Positions 25,101 to 34,806 of a DNA stretch of 64,000 nt are shown here, one piece after another. The stretch's first letter is position 1, and each line of letters opens with the position of its first letter. The stretch is taken from the NCBI GenBank assembly GCA_963970005.1, contig CAXAMN010021773.1, forward strand, positions 699,193 to 763,192. Direction: 5' to 3'. The translations under genes and the position numbers were made by a program. The notes below the pieces were generated by a model. It was given only the letters and a program-made list of their open reading frames with translations, was not told where the DNA came from and ran no database searches. Source of the stretch: Durusdinium trenchii. Taxonomy: Eukaryota; Sar; Dinophyceae; Suessiales; Symbiodiniaceae.

Positions 25101-26580
25101 CACTAACGTGGAAGTGGACATTGGCGCCAGGGAAGATCATGAAATGCGCTACAAACAGGTGGTGAACTCCATGTAACCATGTGATGTGTTCGTCAAGGGA
25201 ATGCATGTTCTTCCTTGAGCCCTCCACTCCACCGCCGTTCTCCACTCCACCGCCGGTCTGTGCGTCGTCGCGCCAGCCGCGCCTCTTCCTCCGGCTCAAA
25301 TTGGAAGGCTGCACCCAACTTGGCCTGAAATCGGACCACAGGATGCGAGGGTTGGAACCATTGAATTGGAAGCAAAAGCTGTGAGTTGGCTGGGGATTTG
25401 CTCTGCATTGTTGCAAACAAAAGATGTGTTTGCGGGAGCTTGCGTTGGGTTGGGCTTGTATCGAACGGTGAAGGCCAATGATTCGCAATGCGCTGCTTAG
25501 ACATAGCCCATCTTCCAAGCACCGCGCAAAAAAAACTCGACCACTCGATCCTGGAAACCGCCCCACACCAAAAGGAGATCTGACAAAAAGAACATGCAGT
25601 GGACAACATGGCTCTTGGCACTCACTTCCAGCGCATGAGGAGCTGGCTAGCTGCCGGCTAGGTCTTCGGTCTTCTTAAAATGGTTTGCTCAAAAAGATCT
25701 GGTGTATCAGCTTCAGCGGCGGTATGCAGCGGTGGCATGTTATCGATCGAGTCTTTAGTCCCGAAACTTTGGCGACTGCCAGACTGCCAGACTATCCAGA
25801 CACTCCATGGGACTGCCATAGGACTGCCGATCAGTTAAGGTGGTTAACTGGGGGTCTTTCTGGGGCGGCAGTCCCATGGCAGTCACATTAGTCGTGTCTG
25901 GGTCCATTTCTTCATATTTCTTTCGCAACATGCTCCATTTCGGGGCCCAAGAGGATCCCCAAATCAACAGCACTGGCTCTAAATCCCAAAGCTCCGTGTG
26001 ACCATCCCACCATCCACAGATTAAATACATTAAATAGGCCCAGCTAAGGAAATCACCTTCTGCAAAACAGCAAGACATCGCATTCCGCGTAGGATTATCC
26101 TATTCAAATTCCATCCTTCTTCTATGTTCATCCATTAAGCCCATCCCACATGGGACCAAGCAGAACATGGATAAGACAATCCCATCCGGCCTTTCTCTTC
26201 TCCTCCTCTTCCTTGAGCTTCCGCTTCTGCGCCTCAATCCGCCGCTTCTCCTCCTCCTGCCGCTTCCGTGTCTCCTCCCACTCGAGGTCCTGACAACGCC
26301 CGCGTCCGTCCAGCACCGAACCAGCACAATGCAAGCAGCAAGTACCATGAAACAGGACACCTCCAAGTGGTTGCAATACGTGAAAGACAGCAAAGGCCAC
26401 TGAGTCCAACGATGTAACGTAACTATCCAATTGTTTATTTTTCAAATTCCTCTCTCACAAGCAGTTGGCTTTCGGCACCTCGTCGTTGGCCTTCTCTGGG
26501 GAGGAACCAACGTTGGGACCTGGCGAACGAGTGGGGTCCTCAACAGTGGACCACTGGTTTGAGAGGAATTTTCTTTGGCC
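22119..26580 (-). CDS. Coiled-coil and RS-rich protein, function unknown
   Basis: Minus-strand exons 26580-26479, 26289-26191, 25324 to about 25214, 24858-24751, 23898-23797, 23355-23217 and 22321-22119 (TGA stop); all junction phases agree. Order in the protein: a Pro/Ser-rich part (VEDPTRSPGPNVGSSPEK); a highly charged coiled coil (KRQEEEKRRIEAQKRKLKEE); FQFEPEEEARLARRR; a basic helical stretch (KKQLANKLVSRKVGQKQIRC); LRDADPRFVEAMGGDKLLQE; then an Arg/Ser tract (SRSRSRKRRRSRERRRSRER) and a basic Gly/Ser tail. RS tracts of this type usually mark nuclear, splicing-linked proteins. I do not recognise a catalytic or RNA-binding domain, so the role is inference. Donors: GT 26479, GC 26191, GA-like 25214, GT 24751, GC 23797, GT 23217. 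The start codon was not located with certainty. Confidence 0.65.
22811..22897. repeat. Inverted-repeat element, family C
   Basis: 22-bp perfect terminal inverted repeats: TAATGTAGACTCTTGATTAA at the left and its exact complement at the right, 43-nt interior. Located in the last intron of the RS-rich gene. Confidence 0.9.
24325..24352. repeat. GA microsatellite
   Basis: GA run between exons of the RS-rich gene. Confidence 0.85.
25804..25894. repeat. Inverted-repeat element, family A copy
   Basis: Left arm CATGGGACTGCCATAGGACT then GCCGATCAG; right arm GGCAGTCCCATGGCAGTC. The loop carries AAGGTGGTTAACTGGGGGTC, related in reverse complement to the loop of the 42 kb copy (CAGTCAACCACCCTGG). Confidence 0.8.
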
Positions 26581-27072
26581 CTGCAGAAGCTCTTTTGGCT
26601 TCTACAGGGTGCCCCTTTCTTGTAAAGCTGCGGAAACAGAATACACTGAATACACCCAACTCTGAAGAACACACTCCAATAAAGCCTGACCTTGAAAACA
26701 CCCTATAGGTAGACCCATAGGCCAAATGTTGCAAGGAATCTTGATTAGGCCGCTTGCCCCTTTCAAAACAAACTCCCAGCATCCCTCCGACAAAAACTGT
26801 TCGGATCAGCGCACATGACCATATTTTTTGAAGTTGATCCTCTCCAACTGCTGAGGAACCAACAAGGCATACCTTCACCAAAGTGGAACACACATGAACA
26901 CACATGCGACTCAGTTTGAAGAAAGAAATAATCATAGAGGAGCCGCATGTCTGGATTCAGAATTCACAGGATAGACTACAACATACTACAACACCTTCTT
27001 TCAGGTGAGACCCTCAATACCCTCTTCATTTGGTTCTTCATTCACTCTCCATCTTGGACTCCTTTCAGTCAC
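26581..27072. other. Gap without supported exon
   Basis: Sits between the candidate start exon and the first firm exon of the RS-rich gene. Open frames exist on the minus strand but none has both splice sites and protein-like composition. Confidence 0.4.
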
Positions 27073-27190
27073 CTGTCGGAGTCCAGCGCGCTCGATCCCG
27101 CCTCGACTTGGTGAGGGGGCGCCCCGAGGCGACCTGGCGAACAGCACCGCTTCGCAGCTGCGACCGTGGAGCACCGGTGAAAGCGTCCAT
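27073..27190 (-). CDS. Candidate first coding exon
   Basis: Begins with ATG at 27190 and runs 39 codons (MDAFTGAPRSQLRSGAVRQV onward; basic, Arg/Ser-rich) to a canonical CAG|GTGACT donor at 27073, leaving phase 1. It is the nearest plausible start upstream of the RS-rich gene. The next seen exon (26580) begins in phase 0, so either one exon between them was missed or this belongs to something else. The opposite strand is also open here. Confidence 0.4.
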
Positions 27191-27729
27191 CGGTCAGGTG
27201 AAGAAAAGACCGCTGCTCAGCCACTGACTGACGGAGACGTCCAATAGAGGTCACATCTCTGGACTCTTTTTTTCCTCTGCGGCGAACAACTCGGAGTGAT
27301 CGACGGACGCCGTCGACACTCCGGCAAGATCCACCTTTCTCAAGCCGGCCTACACTCGCATGTCCAGCAGCAAGGTGACTCGACATCCGAACTCGGATCG
27401 CCAACGGGTTCATCTAACGCAGCAAGAGCGAGAGGTCCTTAGACCTCGCTCTGTGGGTGAAATCAGTGAAACGGATGCGGGGATGCAAGATATCCACTGA
27501 ATTTATGTGGATTTACAGTAGTCGATAATGAATGTGAACATGTGAATTTAATACCACCGATTTATAACCCAATCACTATGTCACTATGAAATGCCATGGG
27601 AACATATGGGAAGTAGACAGAAGTGTTAAACTGTTACGGGGTTTGCATGGAGAGAAACGTCTGGGTGGCCCACAACGACATCCCATTCCGAGGGACACAT
27701 ACCTACCACAAGACCGGTCTATCGTGCAC
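27191..27729. other. Intergenic gap
   Basis: AT-richer sequence between the stop of the membrane-protein gene (27730) and the candidate start exon at 27190. I see no coding signal, and no polyadenylation or promoter motif I would defend. Confidence 0.4.
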
Positions 27730-30209
27730 CTAGATTTGCCATAGGAATTGTGAAACGGAGTTCAAGAGTCCCAAGAGGGAAGATGCATCTTTCCACAATG
27801 CTGCCCAGTACATCTCGAACTTCCTGTCATCCCATAGCTGCGCATAAACGTAGACTACCTCCTTGAGCGTGGCAAGGTGGTCAAGCTGCCACAGGCGCAG
27901 CGTCATCAGAGCCGCCATCTGGCCAAGGATCAGGATCCCACCAGCATTCTTGCCTGCCTCGTGGATGATGAGCATTTGCAGCAAGAGTGCCTTGCTTGCT
28001 CTCTGTCTCTCTCTCTCTCTCTCTCCATCGCCTGCACGGCCTTCAAATGTTGATCTGTCCCAGTGTTGCCTGGGGGCGAGAAAGGAGTGCAGGGCCATTC
28101 ACCCCAACATGCAACTAGATGGCGGGCATCCATGTCACTTTTGCTGGCCGTGCCGGCTTCCTCACTCTCACGTGTGAGGAAAGACTTGCAATCTGGGCGG
28201 AAGATTTCTCCGTACTTTGCCAAAGCGATGCCTGCACACTTAGATCCACCCTTCACGCACCAACAAAATAGCACGGGAGGCAAATGTGCACTGTATTGTG
28301 CAAGAATGATAAGAAAGTACACATAGAGGAATTTCCAAAGTATATCCGACGAGGGTATTATCAAATTACATACTTCTTCAAGATCCTTGTGATCCTTGAT
28401 CATGCCATCCATGAGGAACAACAGAATGGATGGATACGCAGCCACCACAAACATAAATAGCACCGGCATCCGCAAACAATTGTAGGCTTCCATCAACGCC
28501 ATGTAGTGATGTAGGCCCAGGTCAGCTGGGCGGACACTGCCACTGGCTCGTGGGTTTGGCTGAACCACCGAGCCGGTGGCATCTTGAGGCTGAAAGGAGG
28601 TGATCTTCCCAAGGTCCTCAGGCGGTCTTCAGCGCAAGAGACCCCCTAAAAAGTCCATTGAAGAGCATATAGGGTCCGTAAGAACCCCTAAGCGTGTCGA
28701 CACTGTTTGGGGAAAAAATCCATTGAAGAGCATAGGCATAAGGTGCAAATTCCTGGAGACCACTGCAGGATGAGCTGGCCGAGGGGCCGACTTCGCAAAC
28801 CTTCATCTCGAAGCCGAAGACTAAGAAGGTCAGCAAGACCTTGATCTGCCCAGCAAAGAGCATGAACCAAAGGGGCTGCAAGTTCTTGACGTACTCTTTG
28901 ACATGGATCTTCCATCCGTCGGCAAGCACTTCCCGTTTTCCTGAGACACGCGCAAGGTTCAAGGTACATGAAAAGATTATTCCTATATAGACTCGAAAAA
29001 ATACAAGGCATCTTGGCCAAATGATTTTACGTCGAGTGATCCCCACCATGGCATTGCACTCTGCTGATAACCGATGGCTATATTGCTTCAACATCACTGA
29101 GAAAGCGTCTATCTAGCATATATACTTCCAAAAATGTTTGCAAACTATGTCTATGTGGTATATATTGCTGCACTCTATCTGGCATTCTAAGGGACAAAAA
29201 CATGTTGGCATTTTTTTTACCTGGCATATTCTTGCATTCTATCTGGCGTATGTTCAAGTTATTCTGGCATGCTTTCTGACTTTGACTGGCATATTTCCTG
29301 ACTGACATTCTTTTGACATTTATTCTAATTTATTCTGGCATAAATTCTGGCAGTATATATGGCATAAACTCTTGGCTTGGTGTTCTATCGGGCATATATT
29401 CAGGCGTTCTAGATTCTATGTGGCAAAGTTGCTGACTTTCTTTCTATATCCTTCTATCTGGTTCAGGTCCGTGGTGCCCACTGCTCTCTGCTACGAGGAA
29501 AGGAGGACAGGTCGGAAGAGGAAAGGACAGGTCTGATCAAGTCCAACCTTCTCCTGGCGGGTGGGGAAAAAAACACCTCCTCTGAAGCAGCCCCAAGGAT
29601 CGCTCTCCATTCCATCAGTGTCTATCTCTCTCTCTCTCTGTATTTCGTGTCCATCTTCTGGCAACTCACCGTGCCGCAAATGCCTGGCCGGCCCAGGGGT
29701 TGAGAGATCTCCCTGGACGCCACTGGAAAAGCCAGGACTGCGAGAACCGCAACGAGTACAACGCGTTGAGTCATGGAGTCTACTCTGAGGCTTCGTCAAG
29801 GGTCTTCCACCAAATTCTGGTGGAGCTTTTTCTGTTGAGTGAAACGCTGCGGAAGCATCGCCTCAAAGACGCGCAATCTTAACCATCAACAAGCACACAC
29901 CAGGTCGAATAAAAGCATCCTAACGCGCACACACACACACACATCTCTATATATATATATATCTCTCTCTCTCTCCAAATGACTCAGAAGAAACACACAA
30001 AAGTCACAAAACCATCAGTCCATCGATTCTACAGCACAAGGAACTCACACCCCGAAAGAGCCATCTGAGTTGGAGCCACGGACTCACGTGCCGCGCCTCG
30101 GCACCTTGCTGCGCCGAGGAGGCGCTGGTGCCTCATCGTGATCTGAGTCCTCCTGGACTTCGCCGTGGAGCCCCAACGCTGCCAACTTGCACCTGGTGCT
30201 GCCAGACAT
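27730..30209 (-). CDS. Multi-pass membrane protein, function unknown
   Basis: Minus-strand exons: 30209-30088 (ATG; MSGSTRCKLAALGLHGEVQE, then acidic and basic patches), 29784-29670 (VVLVAVLAVLAFPVA, a clear membrane helix), 28940 to about 28750 (LQPLWFMLFAG and VLLTFLVFGFEM), 28616-28374 (LGLHHYMALMEAYNCLRMPV, VLFMFVVAAYPSILLFLMDG; canonical GTATGT donor) and about 27960-27730, ending in TGA (GGILILGQMAALMTLRLWQL ... LWDDRKFEMYWAALWKDA). The first junction is phase-compatible (phase 2). The 29670 to 28940 junction is not, so an exon is probably missing. The exon at 28940 is also open in a second frame. At least five hydrophobic segments indicate a membrane protein. Alternatively, the 29774 ATG could start a separate signal-peptide protein, because that exon has an in-frame stop upstream of it. 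Confidence 0.55.
28004..28026. repeat. CT microsatellite
   Basis: Run of CT units just upstream of the last exon of the membrane-protein gene, acting in effect as a pyrimidine tract for the opposite strand only. Confidence 0.8.
29105..29465. repeat. Degenerate minisatellite, TTCTGGCATA-like unit
   Basis: At least a dozen imperfect, irregularly spaced units of the form (A/T)TCTGGCAT(A/T), for example ATCTGGCATTC, TTCTGGCATAAATTCTGGCA and GACTGGCATATTTCC. The block lies inside an intron of the membrane-protein gene, AT-rich against its neighbours. Confidence 0.75.
29925..29978. repeat. Compound AC / AT / CT microsatellite
   Basis: CACACACAC then TATATATATATAT then CTCTCTCTCT in direct succession, in the first intron of the membrane-protein gene. 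Confidence 0.9.
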
Positions 30210-31190
30210 GAGGGTCGTGCCAGTTCGATCACAAGGTGAACACGGATGTTCCAGCTCTGTTTCGGTTTTTGTGCGATGAACTTATTGCAGTGCCGACGAC
30301 GAAGGCGCGGGACTTACGGAGTTACACTCCCTGAAATCATGGTGAGGTGTGGATGGCATAAGGCCATCACCATCTGATGGCACCCCGGTTTCGGAAGACC
30401 AATCTGAAGACCAATCAGTAACGGTGGCTTTTCAGGAATGTGAAGATCTGATGAATTGATTGGCAAAGCTGAGATGTCCCGATGGCCCTTTGACACTTGG
30501 ACACCAGCAGCTTGTACTGCACCGGTGGTATGGTAATGTAGGACGTTGTTCTGTCAGACTCGATCCACACGGACTGTTTTGGGGTACAACATGGTGCAGT
30601 CGCAGGAGAGGAACTGGGTCTTCCATGGGGAACTCAGCAGGTGTGAAGAGCACTTGAGATGGGTATAGATGGATTGATCAAGACCATTCACATTCCGGGG
30701 AAATCTCCTGAAGGAGCTAAGTGAACAACAGTCGGAGGTTTCCGGGATTCGCGCCATAGATAACATGTACATAATAAACATATATTTGTAAAACGTGCAA
30801 TCCCAACACATTTCCTCAAAGAAAAGGACATCTTCACGTGTTTTGACCACCAACCTTTGGAACATGATGAAGCCTCTCAGCACTAGCCGCCGCGCTGGCA
30901 ACGGCGATGCTCGAACAGCGGTTTTTCTATGTGGCCATGGAATGAGGAATAAACATAGAAAAAACTCACAACACATGCCAGGATCATCCTGTCTGGGTGT
31001 CCAATAATAGTCTACCCTACAAATCCCTACAATACTTATAGGTCTGAACCCAGACAGGAAATGCTAGGTAGAGTGTGGCTTAAAATAGAACACCACCCAT
31101 TGGTTCCAGGTCTCCTTATATAAATACACACCGATACCTCGCCCGTCACGCCCTGGTGGCGTCCGAACACCCCAACACCGAAGGAGGCGC
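30210..31190. other. Intergenic stretch
   Basis: No firm exon. About 30940-30820 on the minus strand (RASPLPARRLVLRGFIMFQR) is open and basic but lacks a convincing acceptor/donor pair. The opposite frames are also open. Confidence 0.35.
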
Positions 31191-32616
31191 CTGGACAATG
31201 TGAGGCGCTGCTTGTCGGAGAAGTGATCCATATGCTCCTCAGAGGTCCAGAAACACACTCCGAGGTTTTTTGCAACGCGAGATGAAGGGACGGAGGGTTT
31301 TCTTCGCATCGTATTGTTTTCAGTTCAGAAGACCTTGGATCAAAGTAAGTACGACACTGATGGGGCAAGGTCATCATGAAGATCATGGATGTTCCATGAA
31401 GTGAATGATGTGAATGGCCCACCACCAAATGTTCTATCAGGTCATCACTTCAAACGGCTGGACGAGTTGAGAGGGCTGGCTTCATCAAGCGCTTCAAAAA
31501 CCAGGTGCTCTCAAGTCTTGCACACCTAACATTCAAAGAGGTTGAAGAACCCTATAGACTATCCCATAGGTACCCTGGTAGGGTCCTATAAGGTCACTTA
31601 ACCTCTGTTGGTTTGGTGGCATGTTGCCTGATTTAAGGCCCCAGCCCCCCCCAATGGTTCCTCCGAACGGTCCCTACACGCTGAGACCGCCCCCCACACA
31701 AAATGGGCGAGAAGCCGGTCTCAGTCTGACCACCAGCTTGATTCTTTTTTCTATATGCAATCACATGTAATATGCCAATTCATGTCCTGACCGGCATTCA
31801 CCTTGTGCTCCTTGCAATGTACGAGTCTACAGCGTATATTTGCCATTATTTGCCCAACCTATCTGGAAACAGCAAATCGACTCTATCAAGAGCTCACTGC
31901 ATCCTATCCACGAAGACGGCAATGGGCCTAAGCGGGGCCTAAGCGGCCTAAGCCGACACCAATAGTCATATACAATATCAGTATCCAAATAAATGCGGCT
32001 GTTCTTTGAACATCTTTGAGCCAACATGGCCTCCTCAACTGCTGATGATACCTACCAAGCGACACTTACAGGTAAAATAGTAGATGTCGTCTCTTTTGGG
32101 AGTCCATCCTCTGACACCAGGTCCATCCGAATCAGACCCCAATCCCCCATCCGATCAAGCTGACGCATCCAAAGTTCCGCCACCATCTGGAACATCTTCT
32201 TCCCATACTTCTCCGAGACCCCAGAGGCGAACTTCGGGTGCGTCACGATGTTGAAGACGTCCTGGCCCGGTGGAGCGGTCAGGTCAGCGGTCAGGTGTCC
32301 GCTCCGATGTGCTTCACTGAGGCCCTCTTCAGTGGTTTTCCCATGGTTTCTCCATCCAGTGCGGAGATGGTTGATCCGCAACAATCTAGGTTAGCAGTGC
32401 GTGAGCGCGTGAGCCATTTCACTAGCTTTTCCCGCATTCCTTCTCCGGTCCAATCGCCCTGGGTTGGGGCTACTCAGTGTTGTAAACAGTTGTGTCATCC
32501 AAACCAGCCACTGATCCCTCAAAAATGGCCACTGATCCTTGAAGAAGAGAGTCCTGCGCTTTGGCTTTGGCTTTGAGGACCTTTTCCAGCCATTCCGTCT
32601 TGCTTGGAGCTGACAT
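31191..32616 (-). CDS. Hypothetical protein, three exons seen
   Basis: Minus-strand exons 32616-32488 (ATG start; MSAPSKTEWLEKVLKAKAKA ... SVAIFEGSVAGLDD; GTTTAC donor), 32261-32070 (DVFNIVTHPKFASGVSEKYG, then KKMFQMVAELWMRQLDRMGD and LIRMDLVSEDGLPKE; canonical GTAAGTG donor) and 31237-31191 (EHMDHFSDKQRLTLS; GC donor). Phases agree (0, 0, then 2). The second exon is the strongest, with a clean CAG acceptor and 64 codons of amphipathic, helix-like sequence. No known domain is recognised and the 3' end was not found. The start ATG is supported by position only. Confidence 0.55.
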
Positions 32617-33562
32617 CTTCCTCGGCTCGGGGAGTTCGTGTGCCTTTATCGGTCTGCTTTGAACGGAGACGGGAGGTGGGTGGTTCGTTTGCTGATAGGG
32701 AAGATTGAGCTAGGGAATTGCACGACACACTTCAAGAACATGAGAAGCTGAAGAGCAACGCCAAGCTTCAAGGTGGCCTTGAGATCACAAGGCACTGGAG
32801 GTTCCTGCCGCCATGAAGAGTGGAAACCACAAACCCCTCAGTGCTGAGGCCAAAATCACCCTTCTTGTGCTCCTGCATTCTTCGTTACTCATGAGACCAT
32901 GTTTATTGAGTGATGTTTTGCACATGGCAAGCACCTTCTCAGTGGACCATTGCGGTCCCTTTCACCGGGCGAAATGACGCACCGGGCATTCGATGTTTCA
33001 CCCGTCTCCGCACGGACGCCTCATCCTCATCCCATCAGCCCACCTCCACCACCGTAGCAGTCTGTTTGGAACGATGCTGACGTCGGCTGGTGACCAGGGC
33101 GGGTAAGCCAGGCTCCCAAACCGTCTTTCCATCCTGCCACGGGACAAGGAGTACACGCATGGACGACACGAGGAGAGCAGAGGAGAGCAGGCGCGCGCGC
33201 GCCTCTGCGTCTTCCCGAAAGATGCACCTTCATTCGGGTGGTCAGGGGGGGCAGTTGACGAGACGAAGACGCGCAATGCACAGGTGGTTAAGCACTGCTT
33301 CTGAGGCCATCCGGCCATGACTGATCTCTCTCTATCAGTTCTCCAGGGGACCCAGGAGGATTTCAGCCGAGTCACCAACACGGAAGTGGACAACGATCCC
33401 TTTTATATGACTCTTTTCTTTTTGAGAGCAAGGGGGTTCCCACTTCCATGTTAACCAGTCGGAGAGGGCCCTTCTGGTCTACACCTGGTGGCAAGGAATA
33501 AGTAGGTTGCGTTCAAGTTCAAACTAACCAGGCGCTGGCAAACCAAGAACGCTTACATAAGG
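32617..33562. other. Intergenic stretch
   Basis: GC-rich block at 33000-33300 with a (GC)n run near 33193 is open on the minus strand (RGRMERRFGSLAYPPWSPAD) but is Arg/Pro/Ser-rich and has no convincing splice sites. I do not call it. Confidence 0.35.
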
Positions 33563-33781
33563 CTATACCAGAAACATGCACCAAGGTGAAGAACATGTCT
33601 GAGTCTCATTGGATTTGTAAGAAATCAATTTCTGAATCGCTGAAGGCAAATCAAACAACCGCCGCCGAATCTCTTCCAGGTCATTTTTGGAAAACAACTA
33701 CTGGTCCTTGTTGATGGTGGAGAACTCTTTCTGCTTGGTATCCTGCTGATTGACTCGTGCACCGCCAAAGCCCGAAGACAT
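33563..33781 (-). pseudogene. 73-codon reading frame interrupted by one TAG
   Basis: ATG at 33781 starts MSSGFGGARVNQQDTKQKEF ... INKDQ, then TAG at 33700-33698. The same frame continues with LFSKNDLEEIRRRLFDLPSA and IQKLISYKSNETQT to a TAG at 33563. Both halves look protein-like and no frame change is needed. Readings: a gene inactivated by one nonsense change; a C-terminus followed by a chance-open 3' region; or an assembly error. Protein identity unknown. Confidence 0.4.
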
Positions 33782-34806
33782 GGCGATGCCCAGAGGGCGT
33801 AAAAGCGCGTGCTTCAGGGCGAGGCGAAAGGTTTCAGTCCCACTTGGCACGATTTCTTCAAAGTGGAGGTATCTAGATGGTCACATGCCCAATCTGCACG
33901 GGGATCCCGGGTGTTTTTGGGTGCAAAACGGTCTGAAAGGGGCTGGAACATCACGCAGACTCTGCAGTGCTTGGCTTGGCCTCTGCTTCAGACTCCGCAG
34001 CTTAGGTGCAGCTATTGGTTTGGGTTGTCAGTGGATCTTTGAGAAAGTGGAATCTACTAGGAAAGAAACGACTTCGTGCCACAGTTGGGTAGGCCCATCC
34101 AGACATGGCCCTCTAGAAACATCAAACACTTTGGACGCTTAGATCACCTTTTTGCCGGGAAAACTCACCTAAAACCTGTTGCGTCCATGTCGTCTTGGCT
34201 TGGCAGGTCATCCGACCAGTCCAGGGAGTGATGCGAAGTCCAAAACCACACCACGAACTGGCCATATGTGACCGATACATCGATACTTCATGATACTTAA
34301 TATATCATAATATATCTAGCACGGGCTTCCGAAACGGCCTTCCTCACGCGATCATTTGGGCAAACTTGTTCTTTAAATCACCGTGTTCTCAAGCTTCAGC
34401 CTAGCTGAGGTGACACCATCTTGAGCCAGGAATAATGTGAACAAAGCGCTGGGCAGGCAGCTGCTAGCAGCTGCTAGCACTCTCCAAATCTGCATCAAGT
34501 GTGCTTGTTACCAACTGATATGGTTTATACACAGACTGTCGAATCCTAAGGGTCCGGATCAACAGCAAAGCCTCGACCAACGTTTCAAGTGCAGCAATCT
34601 CTTGCTCCAAGAATCCATCAGAATCCACAGAATCCCTTCGAGATATACGGTTCGCTCACACCTGTTAGGCCCATTTTAGGATACTTCACTTTGATCAACC
34701 ATGATCCAACGGTCTTCCCAAGGATCTCAGAATCCACCCTGCAGTCGAGCATGCCCGGCCGCCGATCGGTTTTTTTTTGCCGAAGGACTCTTCGGTGTCG
34801 ACTAGA
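33782..34806. other. Stretch without supported gene
   Basis: The frames at 33750-34142 and 33809-34042 on the plus strand are open, but the former overlaps the interrupted minus-strand frame. Neither has splice or domain support. Confidence 0.35.
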
